Origin: Ktedonobacteraceae bacterium
GTDB taxonomy: Bacteria; Chloroflexota; Ktedonobacteria; Ktedonobacterales; Ktedonobacteraceae
NCBI GenBank assembly: GCA_035653615.1
Contig: DASRBN010000006.1
Location: forward strand, 24,442-88,441
Reading direction: 5' to 3'
Length of the DNA: 64,000 nucleotides
In this document: positions 32,416-40,308 of the stretch, piece after piece
Numbering within the stretch: position 1 is the stretch's first letter
How the letters are laid out: every line of letters starts with the position of its first letter
Position numbers and translations under genes: made by a program
The notes under the pieces: generated by a model
What the model was told of the DNA's origin: nothing
Seen by the model: only the letters and a program-made list of their open reading frames with translations
Database searches by the model: none

Positions 32416-34124
32416 TGAAAAGGTTCTACCATGTCATCCTGAGCGGAGTGAGGAAGCTTGACCCAAAATGTACTTCCCTCTCCAACTACTGATTCTACCC
32501 ATACCTGCCCGTCCATCAGTTCGGCTGCTTTCTTTACAGCAACCAGGCCTATGCCTGTCCCCGGGTACTGTTCCTTGTTCTGGAGCCGTTGGAACATCGT
32601 AAAGATTCGGTCATAATCCTGGGGAGCGATGCCAATGCCATTATCCGCGACTCCGATGATCACATAGTGGGGTTCTACTTTATACTTTACTCTGATTTGT
32701 GGTGGAATTCCCGGACGGCGGTAGGTGAGCGCATTGCTAAGCAAGTTCATAAAAATTTGGCGCAAGAGTCCCGGGTCGCCCCCAATCGTAGGAAGGTCCT
32801 CAGGTATAAAGATCTTTGCCTGTGCTCCATCAAGAAGCACCTGAAGTTCTTGCGCCAGGTCGTGTAGCAGTTCATGTAGCGCAATGGGCTTAAGAGAGAT
32901 CGTCTGATTGCCAACGGGTGGATATTCAAGCAAGTTGCTTATGAATACCTTCATTTGCTTAGCGGCCTCGAGAATATGCTTGATGTACGATTGGTCTTGA
33001 GGATTAGAGCTGATCTGATTATCGAGAGCAAGAAGCTCGGCGAAGCGGCTAATGATGCTGAGTGGTATGCTTAGATCATGGACCAATGTATAAACAGAAG
33101 TCTCTAGCTGCTGATGTGCCTGCTGTAAAGCCGCGAATCGGCTCTCTCCATTCATTTTATAGGCATCGGCTTCCTTGATCGTCAGCCACAAAGATGCTAT
33201 TTGCGCAAGGAATTCGCAGGCTATTCGTGTTTCGTATGGAACTAATTTTGACGATTGATGATAACAGGCTATCAGCCCCCAGAGCGTGTCTTCTTGCCGC
33301 AAGGCGAAGCACATTGAGGCTGCAGCATCCAAACTCCTGAGATAGGCTCTATAGAGAGGAGAGGCACTTTTTAGCACAGCTAAACGCAGGTCTAAGGGCC
33401 GGCCTGTTTCGCCCTGGGTGCCGGGAAGGATAGCAGCAGGCGAACAATTCACATCGGCTATGTAGTGGGGCGAATCGAGACAGGAGAGTTCACCAACCTG
33501 TTCCGGGAAGTTGGATGCGGGAATGCGCAGGCCAGGGTAGGAAGGGAGACCGGACAATCTTGCCTCAGCGACGACCTCGCTATTCTTCTCCTTATCAAAT
33601 TGATAGATCATGACCCTATCAAAACCACTGGTGGCCCGCATTTCCTCGGCTGTGATCTGAAGGAGTTGGAGGAGACCTGGAGCATGTTGTAGTTTTGCTA
33701 CAGAAGCCTGCAGGCGTTGGTAAAGATGCGAAAAAGAAGTCCATTCTCTTATGAAAGGTTCTAACTCAAGGATCAGACCGGCATCTGTCCGGTGTACAAT
33801 GCCGTCAAAGAAAACGTAATCTTTCTCGCGTACTTTTACCTGCAATTTCAGGGGGTTGATTAACCAGAGGTCTTCCTGCCATAAGGAATTTTTGAGTTGC
33901 GCGAGCTGGGAAGCTTCTACTAGAGTATCAAGGCGTTTATTGAGCAATGCCTGGGGAGAAATATCGAGAATATCCCCTGTATTATTGCTGACGTGCAGGA
34001 TAGTGAATTCGGGTTCCTTTAGAAGGAATAGGATCCCGTGAGGCTGAATAGAGCCAGAAGGAACAATGTGTTCGCTTTCGCCACGCGTGCGACCATCCTG
34101 CTTGACAAGTCCAAATTGCTTCAT
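32391..34124 (-). CDS. Phytochrome-like sensor histidine kinase without PHY domain or bilin-binding residues
   Basis: 577 aa. PAS-like N-terminus (residues 15-125, GSIQPHGILFLL), GAF domain (150-315), then DHp with His349 in LVHDLSIPLSII and an HATPase with NLLSNALTY, VADNGIGIA and GTGIGLVAVKK. Against bacterial and cyanobacterial phytochromes, the chromophore Cys is missing at both known places, the DIP Asp is Asn205 (ASNFPEQ), the two pocket histidines are Tyr258 (SPLYRAYL) and Tyr288 (IACYHQ), and the PHY domain between GAF and DHp is absent. It is therefore probably not a bilin photoreceptor. The last 18 residues derive from a dispersed repeat. Promoter box 8 lies upstream. Confidence 0.88.
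   Translation of the reverse strand: MKQFGLVKQDGRTRGESEHIVPSGSIQPHGILFLLKEPEFTILHVSNNTGDILDISPQALLNKRLDTLVEASQLAQLKNSLWQEDLWLINPLKLQVKVREKDYVFFDGIVHRTDAGLILELEPFIREWTSFSHLYQRLQASVAKLQHAPGLLQLLQITAEEMRATSGFDRVMIYQFDKEKNSEVVAEARLSGLPSYPGLRIPASNFPEQVGELSCLDSPHYIADVNCSPAAILPGTQGETGRPLDLRLAVLKSASPLYRAYLRSLDAAASMCFALRQEDTLWGLIACYHQSSKLVPYETRIACEFLAQIASLWLTIKEADAYKMNGESRFAALQQAHQQLETSVYTLVHDLSIPLSIISRFAELLALDNQISSNPQDQSYIKHILEAAKQMKVFISNLLEYPPVGNQTISLKPIALHELLHDLAQELQVLLDGAQAKIFIPEDLPTIGGDPGLLRQIFMNLLSNALTYRRPGIPPQIRVKYKVEPHYVIIGVADNGIGIAPQDYDRIFTMFQRLQNKEQYPGTGIGLVAVKKAAELMDGQVWVESVVGEGSTFWVKLPHSAQDDMVEPFHDTPHNAF
32426..32452. repeat. Dispersed-repeat half copy inside kinase 3' end
   Basis: CATGTCATCCTGAGCGGAGT followed by GAGGAAGC is a copy of the CATTCTGAGCG...GAAGAATC half of the window's common repeat. 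It supplies codons for the final residues (SAQDDMV) of the phytochrome-like kinase. Confidence 0.65.
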
Positions 34125-34150
34125 TGCTTCTCATCCCCTCTTTTCTATGT

Positions 34151-34193
34151 AGTATAAGATGAAGGCGTTATGAAAATGTTATAGGCATTGTTA
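34151..34193 (-). promoter_or_regulatory. Triple-repeat promoter box 8
   Basis: On the complement: TAACA at 34193, TAACA at 34181 and TAACG at 34170 (spacings 12 and 11), then a consensus TATACT at 34156-34151, 14 nt on. It ends about 26 bp upstream of the kinase start and overlaps the last bases of the 34191-36056 gene. Confidence 0.78.
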
Positions 34194-36056
34194 TTGTTGC
34201 ATTCTTCTCCTCTGTCTCCGCGAGGTTAACTGGGACAGCACTTCCAGCGCCGGCGGCTCCCAGGTCTGCTCCACGATTGCGCGTCCGGGCAGGTAGGCGC
34301 GCAGGATCAGGTTGAATGGTCCTCTGGATGCGGGCAGCCAGTTGGATAGCTGGTCATTTTCCGGCGGTTCGTGCTGGATAAAAAAGGTGAGCCCGCCGTC
34401 AGGGTCATATACTAATCCCGGTGTGCGGCTGCCAATCGAGTACCGGTCGAGCGAATTGTTTACGAGATGATGATCCGCGCTATACATAGTGATCGACCAG
34501 AAGGCTTCTACCTCTGGCAGTCCCCGTGGAGCGAAGCGCAGGCAGTAGCCACAGGTTCCGGTGAGCGGCCGGTCGTCGCTATCTCTTTCGGCAATGAGAT
34601 TGACGGCTTCTTGTAGATCAAGAGCGATGATGGCATCCGCGCACTGGAGGGCTGCGCGCGTGATGAAATCATCATGCAGGCCGGCCTGCCCCAATGCCGG
34701 TGGAGGATAGCGCCAGCCATTCACCCGCTTGCCAGGTCGCTCCTGGTTGGCTACTGCTTCGATAAACTGCTGCCCGCTTGCCGCCGCTCGCACCAGTCCT
34801 CTCCTGCTGCCTGTATCGAGGCGCTCGACTTGCTGATTGGGGCCAACACCAATGGTAGCGAACAATTTGAGCAGGGCGGCGTGCCGCGCCGGTGGTGGTT
34901 CCTCTGTCATCGCCCGGTTCATGGTCTTCCAGACTGCCAGCGCGTCGGACCTGGTGTCGAATGGCTGCCAGACGTCAGGGCTCTCCGGTGCCAGAACGTG
35001 TGGCCGCTTCCAGAGGCTGAGGGGGGTTAACCGGTAGAGCTTCTGGATCTCCTGCACCTGGGCTATATCCTCGGGCCCATCAACCTGTGTGCGCCCGAAA
35101 ACGAGGACGGTTGGAGTGCGTGAAGGTTGAAGCACATTTACATCAGGGGGCAGACGACCTTGCCAGCTGGGACCGGTGATGGCGTAGTGCCCCGCATGTT
35201 GCCCGGTACTGCGCGTGCCGATATAGGCGAAATTGTCGGCGTCGAGCGAGGCCAGTTGAAAGACGTAGTAGCGCTGACCCATGTCGGGGTGCGAGAGGAT
35301 AACGGGCTCGTCGCGGACATTCACCCAGGCGATGGAGTACATGATGTCATTGTCGGGTGAACCTCTTTCGGGATACATCGTGCTGGGCAAGGCTTCCGCG
35401 TGCCAGAAGTGATTAAGGGCGACATATGGAGCCCTTTCGCCAGCGGGCTGGCAGACCCATTGCCAGCGTAGTTGGGGAAGAAGTACCCAGGGGAAGCCAT
35501 AGATGTAGGCCTGCAGACCTAACGTATAGGCGTATTCCTCGCGCCAGTCGATTAAAATCTCTGTCCGGGAACTTTCCCAGAAGGATTCGCAGAGGAGCTT
35601 TTCTTGCTCTGGGGACAGGTCGGTCGAAATGAACTCGAACGGCATTCCTTTGACCGGAGCGATGATTTTTTCGATCACAGACCCGTTTGTTATCAGGAAC
35701 AGAGCCGAAGTTCCCTCCATAATCTGGTTGCGCACTCGTTTAGTAAAGCGCTCGTCGATGCCATAGCGGGCAAATTGTACGCTGAGGGCGCGGATGGCGG
35801 CGCACGTTGCTGTGCCGAAGAAGGGGACGGCGAATAACAAACCTACAAGCAATCCCCAGAATGCGCCACTCAATGCGCCGTCGTCACACAAAGGACTGAG
35901 TTGTTTGATGCGGGGCATTCTGGAGCCGAGGGGCCAGGTGAGGATGGCTCCGTCTTCAATCTGGATCAGGTGTTGCTCTTGCAGTTTCCGTAGCGAACGA
36001 AGCATATACGCTGCCCCTTCGGCCCTTGGAAATTCGAGGATGCTGAATGTGATCAT
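34191..36056 (-). CDS. DUF1269-DUF1254-DUF1214 fusion protein
   Basis: 621 aa. Residues 1-165 repeat the DUF1269 protein encoded next door (ILTWPLGSRMPRIKQL, then the glycine-rich membrane segment AFWGLLVGLLFAVPFFGTAT, and SALFLITNGSVIEKI). From about residue 175 a DUF1254 domain follows (YTLGLQAYIYGFPWVLLPQL, DMGQRYYVFQLASLDADNFA), and a C-terminal DUF1214 domain (FAPRGLPEVEAFWSITMYSA, SIGSRTPGLVYDPDGGLTFF). DUF1254/1214 pairs are normally stand-alone secreted or soluble proteins of unknown activity; fusion to a DUF1269 membrane domain is unusual. It is in line after the 36151-36648 gene. Confidence 0.85.
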   Translation of the reverse strand: MITFSILEFPRAEGAAYMLRSLRKLQEQHLIQIEDGAILTWPLGSRMPRIKQLSPLCDDGALSGAFWGLLVGLLFAVPFFGTATCAAIRALSVQFARYGIDERFTKRVRNQIMEGTSALFLITNGSVIEKIIAPVKGMPFEFISTDLSPEQEKLLCESFWESSRTEILIDWREEYAYTLGLQAYIYGFPWVLLPQLRWQWVCQPAGERAPYVALNHFWHAEALPSTMYPERGSPDNDIMYSIAWVNVRDEPVILSHPDMGQRYYVFQLASLDADNFAYIGTRSTGQHAGHYAITGPSWQGRLPPDVNVLQPSRTPTVLVFGRTQVDGPEDIAQVQEIQKLYRLTPLSLWKRPHVLAPESPDVWQPFDTRSDALAVWKTMNRAMTEEPPPARHAALLKLFATIGVGPNQQVERLDTGSRRGLVRAAASGQQFIEAVANQERPGKRVNGWRYPPPALGQAGLHDDFITRAALQCADAIIALDLQEAVNLIAERDSDDRPLTGTCGYCLRFAPRGLPEVEAFWSITMYSADHHLVNNSLDRYSIGSRTPGLVYDPDGGLTFFIQHEPPENDQLSNWLPASRGPFNLILRAYLPGRAIVEQTWEPPALEVLSQLTSRRQRRRMQQ

Positions 36057-36099
36057 GATTACTGGCCCCTCTGGCTACTACTAAAATCACATACCCGCA

Positions 36100-36131
36100 G
36101 CATGTCTTTCTGAGCGAAGTGAAGAATCCCT
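36100..36131. repeat. Dispersed repeat between DUF1269 genes
   Basis: CATGTCTTTCTGAGCGAAGT followed by GAAGAATCCC is a nearly complete copy of the common repeat. It sits in the 94-bp gap between the two DUF1269 genes. Confidence 0.75.
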
Positions 36132-36150
36132 CACGCGCCAACTTGTCTTC

Positions 36151-36648
36151 CTACGACATGCTTTCTTCCATGAAGGATTTGAGCAGGAGGCTTTCTTGCT
36201 GCGGGGAGAGGCTGGTCGATATGATCTCGAGAGGTGTGCCTTTTAGAGCCGTCATGAGTCTATCCAGGGCCGCCTCACCTGTGAGCAGGAACAAGGCCGA
36301 GGTTCCTTCACCAATCGCGCTGCGTAACTGATTGATGAACTGCTCGTCGATGCCGTAGAGGGCAAAATGCGTGGTGAGGGTGCTGATGGTGAGGCCGGTT
36401 TCCTCGCCAAAGAAAGGAACCGCGAACAGCAGACCCACAAAGAGCCCCCAGAACGTCTCGCTCAGGATATGTTGCCCGGCCAACTGGGGGAGCCGTTTGA
36501 TGCTGGGCTTCTCAGATCCTCGCGGCCAGGTGAGCATGACCCCGTCCTCGATCTGGATCAAGCATTGCTGCTGGAGCTTCTGTACTATTGGGGATATGTT
36601 CTCGGCTGCTTCCGCGATTGGAAACGTGAGGACGGCGAATACTGTCAT
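36151..36648 (-). CDS. DUF1269 family membrane protein
   Basis: 165 aa. It is the same domain as the N-terminus of the 34191-36056 fusion: an N-terminal ferredoxin-like part (VLTFPIAEAAENISPIVQKL, CLIQIEDGVMLTWPRG), a membrane-spanning Gly-rich hairpin (TFWGLFVGLLFAVPFFGEET), and the SALFLLTGEAALDRLM strand-helix. Function in the family is unknown; members often occur near stress and transport genes. It is the first gene behind promoter box 9, so the fusion protein downstream is probably on the same transcript. Confidence 0.88.
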   Translation of the reverse strand: MTVFAVLTFPIAEAAENISPIVQKLQQQCLIQIEDGVMLTWPRGSEKPSIKRLPQLAGQHILSETFWGLFVGLLFAVPFFGEETGLTISTLTTHFALYGIDEQFINQLRSAIGEGTSALFLLTGEAALDRLMTALKGTPLEIISTSLSPQQESLLLKSFMEESMS

Positions 36649-36795
36649 GGTTGCTCACTCCTTCCGCGTTGTCCGTCTGCCTGTCCTGCTACTCCATCTT
36701 GCGCGAAGTTTTCCAACTCCTCATGCTGTATGTGGCCGGCCGTTCACCACGCCTCTAGAAGATGTTCGCCGGCTCGCTTCACCCTCTCTGCTACC

Positions 36796-36838
36796 AGTAT
36801 AGGGAGGATTGATCATGAAAACGTTATGAGTATCGTCA
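36796..36838 (-). promoter_or_regulatory. Triple-repeat promoter box 9
   Basis: On the complement: TGACG at 36838, TAACG at 36826 and TGATC at 36815 (spacings 12 and 11), then TATACT at 36801-36796, 14 nt on. The DUF1269 start is about 150 bp downstream. The rest of the 36649-37061 gap holds GC-rich palindromic words (GATCAATCGGC repeated at about 36990 and 37008) and no gene. Confidence 0.77.
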
Positions 36839-37061
36839 TCGTCAAGAGTATTCCCGGCCTATACCATTTCTATACCAGGTGGGCAATAGCATTGTGTCGC
36901 TTCTTACACTAAACTGGTGCGCGGGACGGGTCGCTGATTGTCGAGGCAGATCGTGTTTTTATTCTTTTCTGATGATGGACGCGGGCCGATCAATCGGCGC
37001 TGGGCGCGATCAATCGGCCCCTACGGCGAAGCCGTGGGCCTGTCCTTGGGAAGGTTGAATC

Positions 37062-37547
37062 ATGTTTGAACGCAAATGGGAGAAGCACACGGAGGACAAA
37101 CAAGTAGGGCGTTCTGCAAGGCGTACCCGGTTCGTTATCTTGCGCTTGCTCCGTTCACCAATAGCGTGGATAGGGCTGGTAGTAATCACTGTCATGCTGG
37201 TAATTGCCCTGGCGGTTCAGCTGAAGGCGCCTGTTCCTGCTGATACATTCATGCAATCGGTGGTTGAGCGAGATGGCAGTCTGGGCTGGCACCAGCTCTG
37301 TCCAACCTTGCAGGTGCAGATACCACTCTCAGTGCTTGCCAACCAGGTGCAGGAGGAGCGCGCTGCCGAGGCCAGGGAGGGTTTGAGCCTTAAGGTAGAC
37401 TTTGTTGGCGCCCATGCGCGGCCAGATGGGGGAGAGATTCGCGTCTATGTGATCACGGCGCACCGGCGCGATGGGTGGGTCGGGATGCGCACGTACATTG
37501 TATATACGCAAGCCAGCGGCTGTGTTGAGGATGTGAAGAACTTCTAA
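37062..37547 (+). CDS. Membrane-anchored small protein, paralog of 18952 gene
   Basis: 161 aa; family not recognised. A basic N-terminus, one transmembrane helix (IAWIGLVVITVMLVIALAV, about 34-52), then an external domain aligned end to end with that of the 18952 gene: PADTFMQSVVERDGSLGWHQ, LCPTLQ, VDFVGAHARPDGGEIRVYVI, and YIVYTQASGCVEDVKNF. Both cysteines are kept. Unlike its paralog it is not followed by a winged-helix gene, and its transmembrane and cytoplasmic parts are unrelated. This suggests the external domain is the conserved working unit, possibly binding a ligand or partner. Confidence 0.8.
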   Translation: MFERKWEKHTEDKQVGRSARRTRFVILRLLRSPIAWIGLVVITVMLVIALAVQLKAPVPADTFMQSVVERDGSLGWHQLCPTLQVQIPLSVLANQVQEERAAEAREGLSLKVDFVGAHARPDGGEIRVYVITAHRRDGWVGMRTYIVYTQASGCVEDVKNF

Positions 37548-37794
37548 ATGCCCTTGAAAGCTTGTAACGCCAGAGCTTCTTCCCCTTTCGTTCCTCAGGG
37601 CTAAAGGCGACGAGCAGTTCTGTGCTACGCCTCCAGCTATATGCACAAGGATATGAATGGCTCCGATATGTGCTCGACACCCCCAACTATAGCATGTGCA
37701 TTGGGATATGCCATCACGCGCCGAAGTGATTGTTTTCTCCCCCATTTTGGGGTTGCTGCCTGACTCAGGAAAGAGAGCAAGAGGCGCTCACCTG

Positions 37795-38742
37795 TCAGCG
37801 GCCTGCCGCGACAGGCTGGCGTGGCCCTGGCAGCGGAGCTTTCCCGGCGTGAATACGGCCATATGCTCTCAAATAGGCGCATTCCTCTTCGCTCAGCGGG
37901 CCTTTTTGCATAGCCGCCAGGGCCTGATCTACTTCGGCGCGGTTTCTTACGCCTGTCAGTACGACATCCACATAGGGGTTGGAGAGCGCGAAGCGGTAGC
38001 AGTCAGGGATGGTAGGCACGTAGTGATCTGCCGGATAACCCCGCGGTGGAATATGAAAGAAGTTGTTCGCCTCGTGCGCAACATTGAAGGCGACAATGCC
38101 AGGGTCGCGCGCTTTATCTCCCGTGAGATGAGGGAAGATGTCTTGTTCCACACCGGTATGGGAGAGGTTATAGCGGAGCATCAGCACATCGAGTTTCGCC
38201 ATCGACCTGTGGGCCGCCTGGCGCGAGTGGAACGAGCAACCGACAAATCGTACCAGGCCGCGACTCAGTAGCTCCTCATTCACCTTGTGGGCCTGCGCCA
38301 TCAGCATAGCGGCCTGGTTGCGACGGTATGCGCGCGCGATACTGCCGCCTGCTTTCAGTTGATTAGCAGCCTCTATCAGCGAATCACAGTCGCTGTTATC
38401 GGTGATCCAGCCCCAGTGAAAGATGTCAATATAATCGACGCCTAGCTCGCCGAATTGATCCATCAGGATGGCCGGAATCTTATCCGGGTCGTTGACATAG
38501 CTCACTGTTGCCAGGATCACCCTGTCTCGTACTGAGGAACCCATGCCGCATAACGTGCGGAGGGCGGCAGCTGATTTTCGATACGAGAAGTGATGGAGGT
38601 CGGAGGAAAAGAAAAAGTAGTTGATACCCTGCTCAAAAGCGTACAGGAGATCGCTGCTTTCAATTCCCCAGCCGCCTCCTATGCCCAGAGGGCTGGCCTG
38701 CAGACCGGTCTTTCCGAGTTGCCTGGTAGTAAATCCGCTCAT
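37795..38742 (-). CDS. Aldo/keto reductase family protein
   Basis: 315 aa TIM barrel of the AKR superfamily: TTRQLGKTGLQASPLGIGGG at the start, VILATVSYVN, LGVDYIDIFHWGW, LVRFVGCSFHSRQAA, and a C-terminal NPYVDVVLTGVRN. At the site where AKRs normally have DTAxxYG the protein reads FFFSSDLHHFSYRKS, so the catalytic Tyr position is not clear and the enzyme may be atypical. Substrate unknown. It is the last gene of the minus-strand run that begins in the RiPP operon, but gaps and the small genes between make co-transcription uncertain. Confidence 0.82.
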   Translation of the reverse strand: MSGFTTRQLGKTGLQASPLGIGGGWGIESSDLLYAFEQGINYFFFSSDLHHFSYRKSAAALRTLCGMGSSVRDRVILATVSYVNDPDKIPAILMDQFGELGVDYIDIFHWGWITDNSDCDSLIEAANQLKAGGSIARAYRRNQAAMLMAQAHKVNEELLSRGLVRFVGCSFHSRQAAHRSMAKLDVLMLRYNLSHTGVEQDIFPHLTGDKARDPGIVAFNVAHEANNFFHIPPRGYPADHYVPTIPDCYRFALSNPYVDVVLTGVRNRAEVDQALAAMQKGPLSEEECAYLRAYGRIHAGKAPLPGPRQPVAAGR

Positions 38743-38785
38743 AACCCCTCCTTTCTATTTACCGGTGGGCGTCCTATTTACGGCT

Positions 38786-38971
38786 TTACGACAGCCTTCG
38801 AGGGCTGGGCCAGCGTCCCGAAAGAAACAGCAGGCCAAAGCTGACGAGAACGGTGACGGAAACAAGGCCGATAATCAAGGCTCGTTCACCCGCGACGAAC
38901 CACAAGAAAACCGGGATAGCCACCGCGAGAACCAGAAAGAGCAGGCCAATAAGCCGGGCAGTTGTCATCAT
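38786..38971 (-). CDS. Small two-helix membrane protein
   Basis: 61 aa from the ATG at 38971, which has GGAGG 8 nt upstream. Two hydrophobic helices (LIGLLFLVLAVAIPVFLWFV and ALIIGLVSVTVLVSFGLLFL) are joined by AGER, with a basic tail. No family recognised. The open frame extends upstream but overlaps the zinc-ribbon gene's 3' end and lacks a ribosome-binding site. The AKR gene follows 44 bp downstream. Confidence 0.75.
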   Translation of the reverse strand: MMTTARLIGLLFLVLAVAIPVFLWFVAGERALIIGLVSVTVLVSFGLLFLSGRWPSPRRLS

Positions 38972-39009
38972 AGAAAAAACCTCCTTCCTCGTTATTTCAA
39001 CTGCCTGAT

Positions 39010-39231
39010 TCAAGCGAACCGGTAGGGTTCTTTGGCGTAAAAGGTCGTATAACCACAGTTGGGGCAGACTAATGCCCATAGTTCACTATCCGAATGGGTT
39101 ATGCCGGGTACAAAAGATGACCCCGGTTTGTGTACCCGCGTGCTGCTAATTCCCTCCGCTACGACCCGCATCGTGCCGCATTCCGGGCAGGATGTGGGTG
39201 TTGGAGGCTGTCGCTGTTGTTCGTTTGCCAT
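39010..39231 (-). CDS. Small zinc-ribbon protein
   Basis: 73 aa. Two CxxC knuckles, SCPECGTMRVV and VCPNCGYTTFYA, frame a 35-residue insertion; this is a typical nucleic-acid-binding-protein-like zinc ribbon that ends YFA-like (KEPYRFA). The first 14 residues are polar and disordered. AAAGGAG lies before the ATG. Proteins of this size and type are common in Chloroflexota and have no assigned role. Confidence 0.85.
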   Translation of the reverse strand: MANEQQRQPPTPTSCPECGTMRVVAEGISSTRVHKPGSSFVPGITHSDSELWALVCPNCGYTTFYAKEPYRFA

Positions 39232-39312
39232 GTACTGCTCCTTTTTGCTATCTGGATCGAGCCGACCATGCAGGAAAGAGCATGATCGACCTCTACAACT
39301 TTTTTTATACCA

Positions 39313-40308
39313 TTACACTATAGTCCACCACAATACAATGCAAAGGGTGGTACAGGCTATATGGGCGATGATGGCGGCCCAGGTTGAGTAGCGCTGGCGT
39401 AGCCAGCCGAATGCCAGACCTGATACGAAGACAAGGGCAATTGCCGGTGAGAGGCCGTACTGACTGTGCAGGGCCGTGTAGAGCAGGGTTGTGGGCAGCA
39501 GACCAAAGGTTGGCTGCAGGAGACCGCGAAACAGGATTTCCTGCCCTATTCCCGCCACCAGGCCGACAGCCAGCGCCAGGATCACTATCTGCGCCATATT
39601 GCCATCGTTATATGGCAGACTGCTATTTATGGTAAAGCGAAGCGAATTGTAGGCCGCGATATCGTAGTGTTTGAGGATACTGGCTCCCAGCACGCTCAGC
39701 AATACACCGCCTCCTACTATTCCCGCGACAGCCAGTGTCCGCTCCCACTCAAAACATAGCTCGTCCAGGCCAAGCCGCTCAATAACAGCGGGCAGGCTGC
39801 GGCGGAAGTACAGGCCCGCTCCCACTATCGCAATAATCAGGTAGCTCAATTCGCGTGCAACCTCGTTGACCAGCGGGTTATTGTGCCCGGCTCCGTTCGC
39901 CACCAGCATGATCGTATAGGATGAGGCGATCAGAAGCAATGTCACGTTGACGAAGAGCATGATGATAAAGAGCCAGGTACCCAGAATACGCTCAGGCGCT
40001 TGCAGGTCCCAACCAAATGTACGCATCACGATCCTGCGCGTACTGGGCATGAGAAGCAAACCGCTGGCGATAGCCGTCAAGCAGTAGGCGATTGCCAGCG
40101 CCTGGCGGCCCGAAGCGTTGATGGGTGACAGGCGGGCCACCTCAGGCGAGACCATATTGAGGCCGGCCCAGCCGAGGTAGATCGAACCCAGGCCAAGCAG
40201 TGCCAGAAAAGCGAAGCGACAGGCGCGAGAAGACTTCGTCTGGCTTCCCAGCCACGCGCCAACAAGCACGAAGCCTACCTGGAAAGCGTCAAGACCGAGT
40301 TGCTGCAT
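39313..40308 (-). CDS. CPBP-family intramembrane metalloprotease
   Basis: 331 aa with about eight hydrophobic helices. The C-terminal CPBP (Abi) domain has GIGQEILFRGLLQP (Glu about 256; the usual EExxxR reads QExxxR), YTALHSQYG for the second motif, and AAIIAHIACT for the third (Thr where Asn is common). CPBP proteins mature prenylated proteins or, in bacteriocin loci, process leaders or give self-protection. It lies directly after the LanB gene, overlapping its end by 34 bases, so a role in leader processing or immunity is plausible. AGGAGG lies before the ATG. Confidence 0.88.
   Translation of the reverse strand: MQQLGLDAFQVGFVLVGAWLGSQTKSSRACRFAFLALLGLGSIYLGWAGLNMVSPEVARLSPINASGRQALAIAYCLTAIASGLLLMPSTRRIVMRTFGWDLQAPERILGTWLFIIMLFVNVTLLLIASSYTIMLVANGAGHNNPLVNEVARELSYLIIAIVGAGLYFRRSLPAVIERLGLDELCFEWERTLAVAGIVGGGVLLSVLGASILKHYDIAAYNSLRFTINSSLPYNDGNMAQIVILALAVGLVAGIGQEILFRGLLQPTFGLLPTTLLYTALHSQYGLSPAIALVFVSGLAFGWLRQRYSTWAAIIAHIACTTLCIVLWWTIV

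Noticed and set aside
32391..34124. Annotating the kinase as a functional bacteriophytochrome
   Set aside because: Chromophore Cys, DIP Asp, both pocket His and the PHY domain are all absent.
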